Position numbers and translations under genes: made by a program. From the NCBI GenBank assembly GCA_022393335.1, contig JAJEKB010021557.1, positions 1 through 64,000 on the forward strand: a stretch of 64,000 bases of DNA, read 5' to 3'. Numbering within the stretch: the stretch's first letter is position 1; each line of letters begins with the position of its first letter. Under the pieces are notes generated by a model. That model saw only the letters and a list, made by a program, of their open reading frames with translations, had not been told where the DNA came from and searched no databases. The DNA comes from Macrotrachela quadricornifera. Taxonomy: Eukaryota; Rotifera; Eurotatoria; Philodinida; Philodinidae. Shown in pieces: positions 11,542 to 23,347 of this stretch.

Positions 11542-14202
11542 ATGGATCTTTCTACATATTCTTCATCAATGTCACCTGATGTTTCATCAAGTTTAACTTC
11601 ATCTACGACTCCATCTTCATCTTCATCTATACAATTAATAAACTTTGATTCTAATATTCTACCTGATTTTGTTGAAAAGCATACGACAGAAAGTATTATG
11701 CTATCTCTTAAATATAAAAAACAACAATATACGATAATTTGAAGAATAGGAAATCATCATGTATATTGTACATGTTCGGAGGGGGAGAAATTTTAAAACA
11801 GTTGACATGACTAAAGAATAGTTTCTATTGTTGATAGAAAATCAAATGCAGCTTGTTGGTCTGTTTTTGGTTTGCCCGCAAAAATAATTGGTCCCGATGA
11901 ATATGAAATTATCAAAAAATTTGCTTCTTGCAAAAGTTGCTATCAAACTTATGCTTATTCATCAACAACAACAACTCTATCACATCATAAGTGCCCAATG
12001 ATATTAAATAAAAATCAAACTAAATTACAATTTTCATCAGCACCATCATCCACCATGTCTACATCTAATACAATCAACAGTAAAGTTGTTGAAAAACAAA
12101 AACGTCTGTTTGTAAGTTTGTTGAGTGATTGGATCTGTTCAAGTACTCGACCAATTAGCATAGTTCAAGATGGTGGTTTAAAGAGTATTGTAGATTGTTG
12201 TATTCAAACAGGTATAGATGTTTTAATTATTATTGTATTTTTTCTTTCTTTATCTTTTAGGGTATACATGTGGTCCAATTGCTGCATCATCAATTATACC
12301 CTGTAGAACTACAATTACAAAACAAATAAAAGAATCAGCAAATATGGGTAGGAATGAAATGAAAATCATCTTAATAAAAGCTGCACAAGAGCGACGTTTG
12401 TGTTTATCACCAGATTTGTGGTCTGATGCTTATAAGAAAATATCATATCTAGGTTGTACTGGTCAATGGATCGATGAAAATTGGAATTTACGTTCATTTG
12501 AATTGTTTTGTTTACCTTACAGAAAACCAAATAAAACAGCAGCAAATGTTCTTAAGGTAAACTTTCCATTTATTCATTACATATTTTAATTGAATTTTAT
12601 ATAATTATTTAGGTTATAGAGGAGGGATTATCCCTCTTTGATTTACAACCATTCATGTTTGAGATAATTTGGGTATGTGATAGAGGAAGTAATTTAAAGA
12701 AGGCATTGGAAAAATTTACTGTGGTGCATTGTGTAGCACATCGCTTGAACAATGTGTTGCAAAAAACATTTTATCAATCAGAAACAAATAAAGCAAAAAA
12801 AGATATTGCATTTGCTGATCATTATGTTAAATTAGATGAAGATGAAGATGATGAGATTAGTAGCAGTAGTAGTGAAGAAGATGATATTGCATTAGATGAT
12901 AATGATCAATTAAATAAACGAACTAAATCCATCGATTGTACTTATACAACATCAAACCGAAATAGTCCAACTGCTACTCTTGCTCAATTATCATCAGATG
13001 CAAAACGTGTTTTAGTGGTCATTCTTCATTGCAAAGAGTTGGTGAGGTACATCAAGAAGGTAAATTGAATTTGGAGAGTTCTGTTACATATTTAAAAAAA
13101 AGATTAGAAAATCTAAATAGCTTAATAAAGGGAATATTTTTCATAGATGAATTTGAATCAAGAACTTGAAGATAAAGAAGCTGCTGTTCTTATTCAAAGT
13201 ACAATCGTCAGGTGGCTCTCTTTATACAATTGTTTGTTAAGTGTTCGAAAATCTTTACAGGCATTAGGTGGTATATTTGATGAAAAACAATTGGATAAAA
13301 AAAGAATCAACGTAATAAATTTATCAATATTAGATAAAATAATTGATTTTTTAAGACCTTGGACATATATTATGAAACGTGTTCAATCATCTCTAACTCC
13401 ATCTATTCATACAGTTACTCCAAGTATATCTATAATCAATTCGTCATTAGAAATAAAATCAACTGATGGTAAACAAGAAAAAGGTAACGGTTTCAATTAT
13501 TTTTTTTTACTTTTCTACATCAATTTATCTTTTTTAGGTATTGTTTTCTTTCGTCAAAGAGCAAAACAAGTTATTAAACAAATGATTACTTTTGATCCAA
13601 TACACCTAATGGGGACATTTTTGAACCCTAAAACCCGAAAAATGAAACATTTATCAGCTAAAGAAAAAGAAGAATGTATGGAATATATAAAACAAGAGAT
13701 GCTAGTTTTTGATGTTGATCAACACGTTAATTCACCATCAAATAAGAAAAGAAAAGTTGAATTATCAAAGACCACGTCAAATTCATACATGGCTGATTTT
13801 TATTTAAATGCAGAAACAGATGATGATGGTGATGATGATCATCAAAATTCTTCAAAAACTTCATCTCATTTAATGGAAATTGATTCATATTTAAAACATG
13901 GTTCAGATAAAACAACAACAGTAATAAACTCTGGTAATGATGAAGAATATAATCCCTTATTGTTCTGGAAAAAAAAATATTCATCTTACCCGGTTTTAGC
14001 AAAAGTTGCTGCACGTGTACTTAGTGTACCAGCTACAAGTGCAGCTGTTGAACGTGCATTTAGTTTTACTGGAAATATAATAACACAAAAACGGTCAAAA
14101 TTATCACCAAATACAGTGAATGATATTGTCTTTAACCATTCATATATTATGTACAAGCAAAGATTTGGTGATTCAAGTGTTCATGAATTAAATAAACTTT
14201 AG
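11542..14202 (+). CDS. hAT transposase, apparently intact, six exons
   Basis: Proposed exons 11542-11692, 11822-12211, 12261-12556, 12613-13059, 13147-13483 and 13538-14202 give 761 residues; all introns are GT...AG and keep phase (the last, 54 bases, would also read through). A Ser/Thr-rich N-terminus is followed by a BED-type zinc finger (C-K-S-C ... H-H-K-C), then L-S-P-D-L-W-S-D with the first catalytic Asp, V-C-D-R-G-S-N with the second, C-V-A-H-R-L-N, and R-W-L-S. The C-terminal dimerisation domain has A-T-S-A-A-V-E-R-A-F-S. An Asp/Glu/Ser-rich loop lies in the middle. The ATG at 11542 is the first Met of the open first exon. AATAAA follows at 14266. The first and fourth introns are the least certain. 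The enzyme would excise and reinsert this element and its MITEs. Confidence 0.85.
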
Positions 14203-14367
14203 CGTTGTTTTCATATTTTTAATAATTGCATTTATTTTTTTGTATATAATATGTAACTATATATTAATAAAGTCATATATTGAAGTACGGATAAAAGATT
14301 ACATAATACAGACAACATTTTAATGATTTCCTTAATTTACTATGAATTTTAATCAGTTTCAACTATA

Positions 14368-14465
14368 TTCGGTTCGGTTCGGTTCGGTTAGGAACTTTTT
14401 CGGTTCGGTTCGGTTCGGTTCAAACTTTTTAAAAAATGGCTCGGTTCGGTTCGGTTCGGTTCGTA
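14368..14465. repeat. Right subterminal GGTTC array of the hAT
   Basis: Three clusters of three to four GGTTC units, in the same orientation as the main left-hand clusters, separated by AACTTTTT-containing spacers. A decayed cluster (GATTCGGTTC) follows before the right end at 14522. It mirrors the array at 10958-11102. Confidence 0.85.
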
Positions 14466-15032
14466 ATACTTTCCGTTTATTTCGATTCGGTTCGCAAAAA
14501 ACACGAACCGATGACATCTCTGGCACCTACTATTTGCGGACGCGAGGAGTTCGGATAAGCAATAAAAAACTATGATTTATGGATTAAAACTCGATTTTTT
14601 CCGTGTTTTTTTTACATGAGTAAGGATAATGACAATATTATCAATGATTTTCATTTCCGCCGCATTTCTTGTTCTTATATCACAATATAGAAACAATAAT
14701 GCAAAAAAGTCCTACTACCAGCACTAAAATAAAGTTCGCTTGATCGAACAGAGTCAAATTCGACAGAGAATAAATCTCAGAGCGTAAATTCAGGTGAGAC
14801 TGAGTCTTATAGTGACCAATCCAGGTAAGACTTAAGCCTTATGAGCTTACAGGCTACGCCGCCTATGGCATAAAATACAATATATTTATTCTTGTAGCAA
14901 TAAACAAGATGGATATTTTTTTCAAAAAATTTTATTTGAAGTAAAAAGAATTAGTGAAGATACTAGTGCAAAAACAGAGGAGCCTATTATTTGTACGACA
15001 TCCGGTAGATAAATTCAAAGTTTCATAATTAA

Positions 15033-18000
15033 TCACTCGCATATATTCATAAAAGCGTTCACATCCGAAGATATATTATTAGCGACTAATAGATCAGTCT
15101 TATTATCTCTGTTAAAATCACCTGATATCATAGAAATAGCACCACTATTAATTTCATATGACTTCAGATTTTGGAAGGTTCCATTTCCGTTACCTAGCAG
15201 CAACTGGATGGTGTTTTCACCTTTATTAGCAACTACTAGATCAAGTTGGCCATCATTGTTAAAATCACCTGCTACTAGGGATACTGGATTCTTGCCAACT
15301 ACATGAAATTTTCGGTTCCAAAAGGTTCCATTGTCTTTGCCGAAAAATATACAGATGCTATCGTCTCTGAAATTGGCTATTACTATATCTAGTTGACTAT
15401 CATTGTTAAAATCACCTGATGTGACAAACTGCGGAGCACGTCCAGTCAGATATTTACCATGCGTCCGAAAAGTTCCATCTCCATTGCCCAATAAAACGCT
15501 AACGCTGTCGTCATCCCAATTTGTTACTACCAGATCAAGTTGATGATCACGATTAAAATCATTTGATATTATTGAATATGGACCCTTACCGGTCGTATGT
15601 GTAGTTTGGTTTTGAAATGTTCCATCTCCATTTCCTAATAGCACGCTAATGGTACTATCATTATAGTTGCTCACTATAAGGTCGAGTTTATTATCATTAT
15701 TAAAATCATATGATATCACAGAATATGGTGTTTTGCCTGTTTGATATGTCATTTGTGTCGAAAATGTTCCATTCCCACTACCAAGCAGTATACTGACAGT
15801 GTCATCGTCGTAATTGGCTACTATCAGATCCAGTTGTTTATCATTATTTAGATCATGTGATATCATAGATCGTGGATTATTGCCTGTCGGATATATTGTT
15901 TCATTCTGAAAGCTTCCATCTCCATTACCAGGCATCACACTTATGGTATCATCGTCATAGTTGCTCACCATCAGATCAAGTTTGTTATCACCATTAAAAT
16001 CATCTGATATGACATACCATGGACTACGACCAGTCGAATACGTCTTTTGATTCTGAAATGACCCATTTCCATTACCAAGAAATACACTTATCGTGTTGCC
16101 GACATTATTAGATACTATCAGATCGAGTTTGTTGTCACCATTAAAATCACGTGATATTATAGCGTTTGGACCATCATTAGCTGAATATATGGCATGGAAC
16201 TGAAAAGTTCCATCTCCAATGCCAAGGAAGACACGAACTGTGTTATTTTCATTATCTGTAACAATAAGATCGGGCTTTTTATCATTGTTAAAATCATCTG
16301 ATACTATAGCCCATGGTTTTCTGCCTGTTTTATATTTGGTCTGATTCTGAAACGTTCCATCTCCGTTACCCAAAAAGACGCTGATAGTGTCGTCGCCACC
16401 ATTGGTCACTACCACATCAAGTTTATTGTCACCATTAAAATCACCTGATATGACAGTCTGTGGATATAAACCAGTGGAATACGTAGTTTGGTTCCGAAAA
16501 GTTCCATCTCCATTACCAAGTAGCACTCCGATGGTCCAATCACCGAAATTGGTAACTACTAGATCGAGTTTTGTATCATTATTAAAGTCATTTGATATGA
16601 CAGTCTGTGGAAATAAACCAGTTGAATACGTAGTTTGGTTTCGAAAAGTTCCATCTCCATTACCCAGTAGTACACTAACGGTTGCTTCACCATTATTGAC
16701 CACTACTAGATCGAGTTTATCATCATTATCAAAATAATTGGATAAGATAGTCTGTGGACGAGCACCAGTCTCATATGTGGTTACATTCCGAAAGGTTCCA
16801 TTTCCATTACCAAGCATTATACTGATACTGTTGCCGAGATAGTTGTCTACTACTACATCGAGTTTTTGATCACGATTAAAATCATCTGATACAATAAACC
16901 AGGGACGATGGCCAGTCGGATAAGTGTTTTTACTCTGAAAAATTCCACCTCCTATACCGAACAGAAGGGCCACATCATTACTACCGGACTTACTCACTGC
17001 GAAATCCATTTCTTTATCATTATTGAAGTCTCCTAATGCAAGTGATAATGGAATACTATTGACTCGGTATGATAATGCGGCTGTAAAAGGATTCATACAT
17101 GGTGGCACTGCAAAAAAAATCATAAATATTAGTATATTATATTAAAAATATTCGTACAGAGTGAAGGATTTTTCTTCTACCTATGTTCTTCGTGAAAATA
17201 TGTTATTCTTATCAAAAGATAACACTTGAAATTCTCTACAAGGTTATGTATGATTGGCTGACAATTTTTTTTTTCGTACATAGGTGAAACCACGAAGTAG
17301 AGACGCCACAAATCTTTAAAAAAGTTTGATTTTGCAGTATGAATTTGTTTTTTAAATACATGTTTTTGTAATCTTATTCACATCGAACACTATTTATATA
17401 ATTTTTTCTAATCGAAAATTCAAATCTACTTACAGCGATCCAAAAGTAGTTACAGACATATTATTAAGAATGCTCTATTTTTTCTATGTTATTTAATCAT
17501 ACTTGGCCTAATATAATAATAATAAAAGTATGGAAATGTAGTTTCTACCGTTGAGAAGAGGAGGTAAAGATGCATCAAATTTAGTTGTTTACAGTGAATT
17601 TTTCAATTATCAAGTATAAACTCAATCCATTAATATAATACGCATTTTAGTCTAATTTCTAATACAATTTTCTAGTAGAATCTGTGAATTTAAATGTAGG
17701 ATGTAGAACAATAATACTTCAGAAATCAATATTATAAAAACTTATAATACACGATTCGATGCGTCTTCATTTCCTCTTTCGAACAATGAACATTGCAGTT
17801 GTCCATCTTGTTTCTATGAAATGTTATTCAAAAAATATTTATTAACACTTATGGAATCGTGCTGCATGCGAACAAAATTTAATAAGTATTAGCTCCAGTT
17901 TCAAATCTAGCGCCTTCGGTTTGTTAAATTTTTATTTCAAATGTTAAACCAAACGACTAAAAATTATCAATCTTTAAAAAGGAAAAAAAGTTAAATTTGT

Positions 18001-18303
18001 GAAGACGATAGAAAATGATGGCTTTTTACAAATGAGAATTTTTTTATGTAGATGAACTAAATATAGTATACAAGATGATGCTTTGAAATTTTAAATAATC
18101 AGTTGTTTTCGGAATTGTACGAAGTGTTTTTTTTTATATATAAGGGCTATATCCTCATTCTGAAAAAAAATCCAAAAACCGTACCTTTAGCATTGATTTT
18201 AGGTCGTGTTCCGAAAACAGCCCCCATAATGACTGCCAGAATGAGCAGAGTAGTCAAAAAACTGATCAGAATGATAAATCTCTTCCGACGATACCAGACA
18301 GGT
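15033..18303 (-). CDS. Membrane-anchored FG-GAP/VCBS repeat protein
   Basis: The main exon 15033-17107 encodes about 690 residues made almost wholly of 14 repeats of about 47 residues. Each has a D-F-N-x-D-x-x-L-D-L-x-V Ca-binding-like core and an L-L-G-N-G-D-G-T-F segment: a VCBS/FG-GAP beta-propeller pattern, probably two seven-bladed propellers. The apparent ATG at 17123 lies in intron sequence; an acceptor TTTTTTTTGCAG precedes the exon at 17107. An upstream exon 18185-18303 fits in phase across a 1077-base intron (donor GTACGG) and encodes a basic R-R-K-R followed by about 20 hydrophobic residues, a type II signal anchor, placing the repeats outside the cell. The first exon with the start codon was not found. 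Family members bind ligands or partner proteins at the cell surface; the specific role is unknown. Confidence 0.85.
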
Positions 18304-18414
18304 CTTGTAAATGTAACGAAAATTGATATTCAAAATACAACTAGAAAAAGATGTGGTTAGACTTACTCATTTTTGGGATACAAATATGCACCTAAGATTA
18401 GAATCACTATTTAT

Positions 18415-19515
18415 TTAAAAAAGAGTAATTGAAAATGTTAAAATACCTTCAAATGGTGGTTCAAGTAACATTTTTTCTGGTCTAATCTGTTTCAAATGAA
18501 TAATATGAAGATCAGATGCTGGACTGAATAGTGATTGAACTATCATATGAGTACCAGGTAGAAGAAGAATCTCATCTTCCGTAGCGAAATGTGAGTGAGC
18601 ACGAATTGTTCGACCATTCATAGCTTCAACAGAGAATAATGTTCGGGCTCCTGTTGTGCCCAAATACATGTTATTCTTAAGTACAGGTAACGCGGCAGTG
18701 CATGATGAAAATGCCCACCAAGTTACTGAGGCATTGGGCAATAATTGTTCACTAATATTTTTTTTAAGACCACGCCAAACAGTACATACTGGCACACAAG
18801 GTAGTTTAGCGAGAGCAGTTAAGAATAGTTTCATATATTTGAAATATGGTCGAAGTTGTACACGATCATTGCTCTTCAGAGCATGATTGAGCATGTAATA
18901 GAGACTTGAATGAGATCCTCTCCATTCAATCGTGTAGAGACGTATTGCAGCACTTTCATCAACCGTCAATCCATCATCTGGTACTTCTGGAGTTTCATCG
19001 ATTGCCATCTGAACATAAAATTGTAAATTGTGAAGGATATTAGTAAGTGGAGAGCACGCTTTGGAGAGTGGCAACAAAGGCTCTTTAGCATATCCAACTA
19101 TGGGATCGATGTCTGTACTCCAATCATTGATAATATTTGTATTTGCTGAGCTTGGTTCGTCGATACTAGTCTCGACGACTCGACGATTGCTTGTCATAGA
19201 GTCTATTGTTATCTCATTACAATTATTTGATACTTCGGCCATCCGACTTTGATCAAATATTTTTTCTTCAGCCAAGTTCTCACGTAGTTTTCTCAATATA
19301 TGTGGTGTATCATTCTTGATCGCAATGTTTTCACTTTCTATTTGTTGTAGTCTTTTCGTCTCTTCATCAATGAGTATGATTGCTGTTTGTTCAGTTTCAG
19401 CATGGGTATCACTGTCCATTATTAGTCGTTGATCGTTTGACTGAGCATCATTGGAAGCAATTGTTGCTAATTCGATCATGGCATGTTTATCTTTTATCGC
19501 CAGTATTTTCTTCAT
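18415..19515 (-). CDS. Arginine-specific mono-ADP-ribosyltransferase (ART) family protein
   Basis: A 366-residue open frame. Residues 1-160 are polar, with a heptad-like helical stretch and no signal peptide. Residues 185-355 form an ART (R-S-E class) domain: V-W-R-G with the NAD-binding Arg248, F-S-S-C-T at 269-273 for the Ser motif, and E-D-E at 313-315, the E-x-E catalytic pair of arginine-specific enzymes, followed by L-L-L-P-G. The domain transfers ADP-ribose from NAD to arginine side chains. The frame ends within a probable donor (GAAG then GTATTTTAAC at about 18447), so the last ten or so residues may be intronic, with a short terminal exon near 18345 giving V-V-F then stop. The anchored FG-GAP gene lies immediately downstream on the same strand, and an alternatively spliced fusion cannot be excluded. 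The first exon is assumed to start at the ATG at 19515. Confidence 0.85.
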   Translation of the reverse strand: MKKILAIKDKHAMIELATIASNDAQSNDQRLIMDSDTHAETEQTAIILIDEETKRLQQIESENIAIKNDTPHILRKLRENLAEEKIFDQSRMAEVSNNCNEITIDSMTSNRRVVETSIDEPSSANTNIINDWSTDIDPIVGYAKEPLLPLSKACSPLTNILHNLQFYVQMAIDETPEVPDDGLTVDESAAIRLYTIEWRGSHSSLYYMLNHALKSNDRVQLRPYFKYMKLFLTALAKLPCVPVCTVWRGLKKNISEQLLPNASVTWWAFSSCTAALPVLKNNMYLGTTGARTLFSVEAMNGRTIRAHSHFATEDEILLLPGTHMIVQSLFSPASDLHIIHLKQIRPEKMLLEPPFEGILTFSITLF

Positions 19516-20900
19516 ATTACAGTTTTTCGTTATCTTCTAATTTGTGGACGAATACTGATGTTTGAGAATCAAATATTAGTTTGAAAACTATTCTAGAAAA
19601 ATAATTGAAGTCAAATTAAAATCACAAAATAGTTCATGCAAAAAAGGATTTGTACCTCACTCATATGAGTTTAATGATTTTTATATAAGTATATTAAAAT
19701 AGACTCTTTACGAACTATAGAATCATTTTAATTATTTCTTACTTATCCGCAAGAAAAGAAAGAAGAATCAACTTGACATTTTTGGTATAAAAATATAGTG
19801 TCTAATCAGTTTATACTAAATGGAAATAGTATAATCATAATTAAAGTCAGATAATACTCAAGGACAATCAGTGTTACGACAAGAAATAAATACATTTACC
19901 GTCATTTTAAATGAATGCAAAACAGTTAAGTAAGAAAGGTGAGAAGCAAATCCTTTTATCCTATATATATATATATATATTGTAGTGATTATTGAGGCAT
20001 ATAGTGCATTTGATCATTGTATCAAAAAAAAAGTCGCCATTATTTTTTTTTCTTCCTGTATAGGTAGTTTAGCTTATCTATCATTAAAGTATGAAGACAA
20101 AAGAAAAAATTTACACTAGGCAATTGTCCTTCATTAGCGAAACACGTGCAAACAAACAGCTACAGAGCCTATAACCAGCCAATTATTTCGTATTACTTTA
20201 CTGGTAGCGATTATATGTCGATTTTTTTTTGATACAGTAAGATTCTATATAAAAATGCTGAATCATAACGAGCAAGAAAAAATTAATTTTATAAATTTCG
20301 AGATATGTATGTTTTTTTTCTTAAGTAAAGAATAGTAAGAGTAGTTTTAAGTTCTTTGCTCAAAATATACAGGTACAAGTATTTATAACATTATATTTTT
20401 TCTTGTGGAGTAATCAAAATTTGAGGAAAAAAATGCAAGAACCATGAGTAACTGTTTATTTTGACTTTGGAAATAAGTGAAATTTGCAAAAAACATGTTC
20501 TCACACATTTACAAAGAGGAAAGACTAAGATTTTTTTGGTATTTTTATTTTATAAATTTGTAAATATGCAGTTGTAGCAAGTTTGAAAGTTGAATTCAGC
20601 TATTGATTTAAGTTTTGTATTATTGAACCAATCATTTATTCAATTATTCAAGTTTACAACTACTACCAGAAAGGTATTTTAAATTCCTAGTTCCAGGAAA
20701 TTCAAAGTTTTCAGTATGACATCACAATATGCGTTATGATATAAATCATTTAAGAAGGAGCACTTGCGCATGTTATTAGTCGTTTCAACATGGATATCAA
20801 TTTTTAACATAAATGAACATCTAGAAAAAAGAATACAATTTTGTTTTCTTTTAGCTGCAGTTTTTATAGTGCCCACTTAATTTAACTTCGGATATAAATG
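19516..20900. other. AT-rich intergenic sequence with a TA microsatellite
   Basis: Upstream flank of the ART gene. A (TA)9-10 run lies at about 19962-19980. A 65-codon open stretch at 20679-20876 (minus) resembles nothing known and I do not treat it as a gene. Confidence 0.4.
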
Positions 20901-21323
20901 AAAATTTGGAGGTCTCAATAAACTGATCAACTGAAACAAAAGAAAAGTTTTATCTGAAACATAATTTATAATTCGAATGAAGGTAGTCATTTAAACTTAG
21001 GAAAAAAATTCATCCAAATTTAACTAATAACTCGAATTGGGTTAGTCATATTGATTGGTCTTCAAGTCGTAGATATCTGATAATATTCATTAGCTATTTG
21101 TATGCCTTCGTCTGCAATCGCAGTACAATTATCCACCATCACCTACAATTGGTTATTACACAGAAATATGCAGTCTTGACATCATCATTCGTCCTTTCGG
21201 AGCGCATTGTGGGTTCTATGGTATTTTTATGATAAAACTTCCTTTGTGCCTTCTGATGAAGTAACGTGTCTGAATCATTGTTTATCTTTCATGAAGCTTA
21301 TCGGCACTTGATTCTAAATAGTA

Positions 21324-23347
21324 TTAAATTTTTTGGTAATGCTGGCTAACCGACAATAGTAAAGTGCATGAGAGACGCAAGCTAAATTTTTTGAATCTGT
21401 AATAAAAACTTTTAGTTGCTAATATTAATGTTAATTGATTTTTATCACCAAGAGATGCTTTGCACATACGTTGTTCACTCCCTAATTCATCATTATTTGA
21501 GTATAGATTGGTTAAAAATAGTTTTTCATATAAGACAATAATATTTATAGGATTTTCATTAAAACGTTCTTTAATTGATACAATAATGACATATAATACT
21601 GAATAGAAAGAATTTATAACATCACCATCACCTAAATGTGCAGAATCTTTTCGTTCTCGATGTCCAATAGGTTCATCAATATTACTCATAAAACAAATCT
21701 TCATAGTTTCATACCGAATTCTGTTGAACTCGTCTTCATTTATCATTGATTCAAGTGCACAAATGGTAGTTTTAACTTTAGCTGAAGGTTGTGTCACAGA
21801 GACATTTAGATCTTTGTAAATATTTCAATAATATATTAGTAATAAGAAACATCTTGCTCATCAAGTGAATGTGAAAAATAAAATAAAATGTTCAAATAAC
21901 TTGTAATAGCATCAATGAATCAACATCTTCTATTTCTTTCAAAGCATCTATTATTGCAGTATAACGTGTTACAATTGCTTTTAACGATTTATAACGATAA
22001 GATCAACGAGTATTGCATAATTGTTTTAATGTAATTGAGATTAAACCTGCGTCTTTTTGAATATCTTCAAAGATCATATTCTTTTAGCAGATATTCAGAA
22101 TATAACCATTACAGTGAACATATAAAGCAACAGGTACAATTTCTAATAATCGAGCTGCTACAATTATGTATCTCCCTCCCTTAACTTCAGCGCTATCAAA
22201 GCACTGACCTACAATATTGTTGACATCTAAACCAGATTTTTTTGTTCAATTAATCAATAGATTAAATAAATATTCACTAGTGGTACCAGATGCTCGTTTA
22301 AAACCGACAAAACATTCGTAAGCAATAAACTGAGTCGTTTATCATAACTGAAAAACATTTTGCATTTTTATTTTCAAGTATTATTTGAGATAAAATATTG
22401 TCTTGCATTAAATTCAATATTTCATTTTAGATTGAGCGATATGTACACTTTAAAGATTTTAATTAATTTGTTGTCAATGCTTCTTAACTTAAGTAATTCA
22501 GGAAGATTACACAAAGAAGAATAAGGATATAATTAGTAAGAAATAGTATAAAAATATAGAACTGATATATAACATATGACTTAGTTGTAACACTCATTCA
22601 AATATATACTATAGCATTGATTATCCTTATTTTTTTATTGTTCATCTTCTCTGTGTCCTCGGAATGGTATTCCTTGATAAGCAAAAAAAAAAGGATGGTC
22701 TGAATAGTTTCCTTTAACTTAATTCTATTTTCTGATGTTTATTTTGTTGCTTTGCAACATCATTATTTTCTTTATAATTTTGCGCTGCATTAACCCATAA
22801 ATCATGAGCATATCTATGCGATGATGTTGTTTGATGTTTATTATAGGTACTGACCGATTATTAAAACTATTTGAAGTAAATAATTGTTCATATCGATCTT
22901 CTAAATATGCAAATATGCATACAAAGCAATATGATTTCTTTGTCATTTCACTAAACTCGAGCTATGTAAGCCTTTGATACCAAGATAAACAAAAATGACG
23001 ATAATTATTTTGTTGAAAAAGTAAGATTCGACTGATAAAGACCTAATAATACGAAACCTTTCCCAGCAGCTGGTCCTTGACCAGGATCTCTTTTGGTTAA
23101 ATTATTTGAAAAACAATTATTTAATGGTTCATAATTTACTAATTTGATATTGATCATGAAATGTAGAAATTGTGGATGAACACAGCGGTACATCATCATG
23201 TTCAACTGATGCAATTGACTCATTTATATTCATAACGTCATAATTTGTAGAACTAGTTGTTATAGTAATAAATGTATCAGATGATTCTTGTAATGAATCT
23301 CCTCGTTTTCTTGCAAAATCATATGAAAGTCTACTTTTATCAGACAT
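21324..23347 (-). pseudogene. DUF4371/TTF-type hAT transposase relic
   Basis: Fragments on the minus strand follow the family order. The N-terminus (23347 down) has an acidic/Ser-rich leader and a D-P-G...G-K-G-F-V-L-L-G segment at about 23040-23090. A TTF-like finger S-Y-C-F-V-C lies at about 22925. The catalytic region at about 22400-22100 includes C-F-S-V-M-I-N-D-S, E-C-F-V-G-F, G-Q-C-F-D-S-A and V-A-L-Y-V-H-C-N. An L-C-N-T-R followed by TGA where Trp is expected sits at about 22005. A 157-codon open stretch, 21324-21797, is the remnant leading toward the dimerisation domain. Several stops and shifts make it dead. It is of the same broad type as the relic in the outer hAT at 10189-14867. 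Confidence 0.75.

Larger units (their letters stand above)
10944..14522 (+). mobile_element. Complete hAT transposon, 3579 bp, perfect 8-bp target duplication
   Basis: The ends are CAGAGATGTCATCGGTTCGG (left) and its reverse complement with one base change (right). The flanks GCACCTAC at 10936-10943 and 14523-14530 are identical, the 8-base duplication of hAT insertion. Directly inside each end lies an array of GGTTCGGTTC units. It encodes one multi-exon transposase (11542-14202). Intact ends, an exact duplication and an unbroken coding frame point to recent insertion and possible autonomy. Confidence 0.93.
10681..14627. mobile_element. Middle MITE of the nest, split by the inner hAT
   Basis: Left end TTAACTCATGTAAAAAAA and right end, in reverse complement, CTTACTCATGTAAAAAAA, both then leading into TTTTAATC/GATTAAAA phrases. 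The left part (10681-10943) is full of AATCGATTAAAA-like repeats. Its two halves, 10681-10943 and 14531-14627, together make about 360 bases, interrupted by the inner hAT at GCACCTAC. No coding sequence of its own. Confidence 0.55.
10189..14867. mobile_element. Outer, oldest hAT element of a three-level nest
   Basis: Ends read CAGGAGCGGCGG on the left and, in reverse complement, CATAGGCGGCG on the right. The flanks are GAATAAAA (10181-10188) and GCATAAAA (14868-14875), an 8-base duplication with one mismatch as expected of an old hAT insertion. The interior on the minus strand keeps a ruined hAT dimerisation domain (10270-10640). Everything from 10681 to 14627 is a later insertion. After removing it the element would be only about 730 bases, so it is itself internally deleted. 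Confidence 0.65.

Noticed and set aside
16387..16737. 116-codon open frame on the plus strand
   Set aside because: Antisense shadow of the FG-GAP repeats; the regular repeat keeps the opposite frame open.
17107..17123. ATG at 17123 as start of the FG-GAP protein
   Set aside because: It lies in a T-rich tract followed by GCAG, a typical acceptor, and an in-phase upstream membrane-anchor exon exists.
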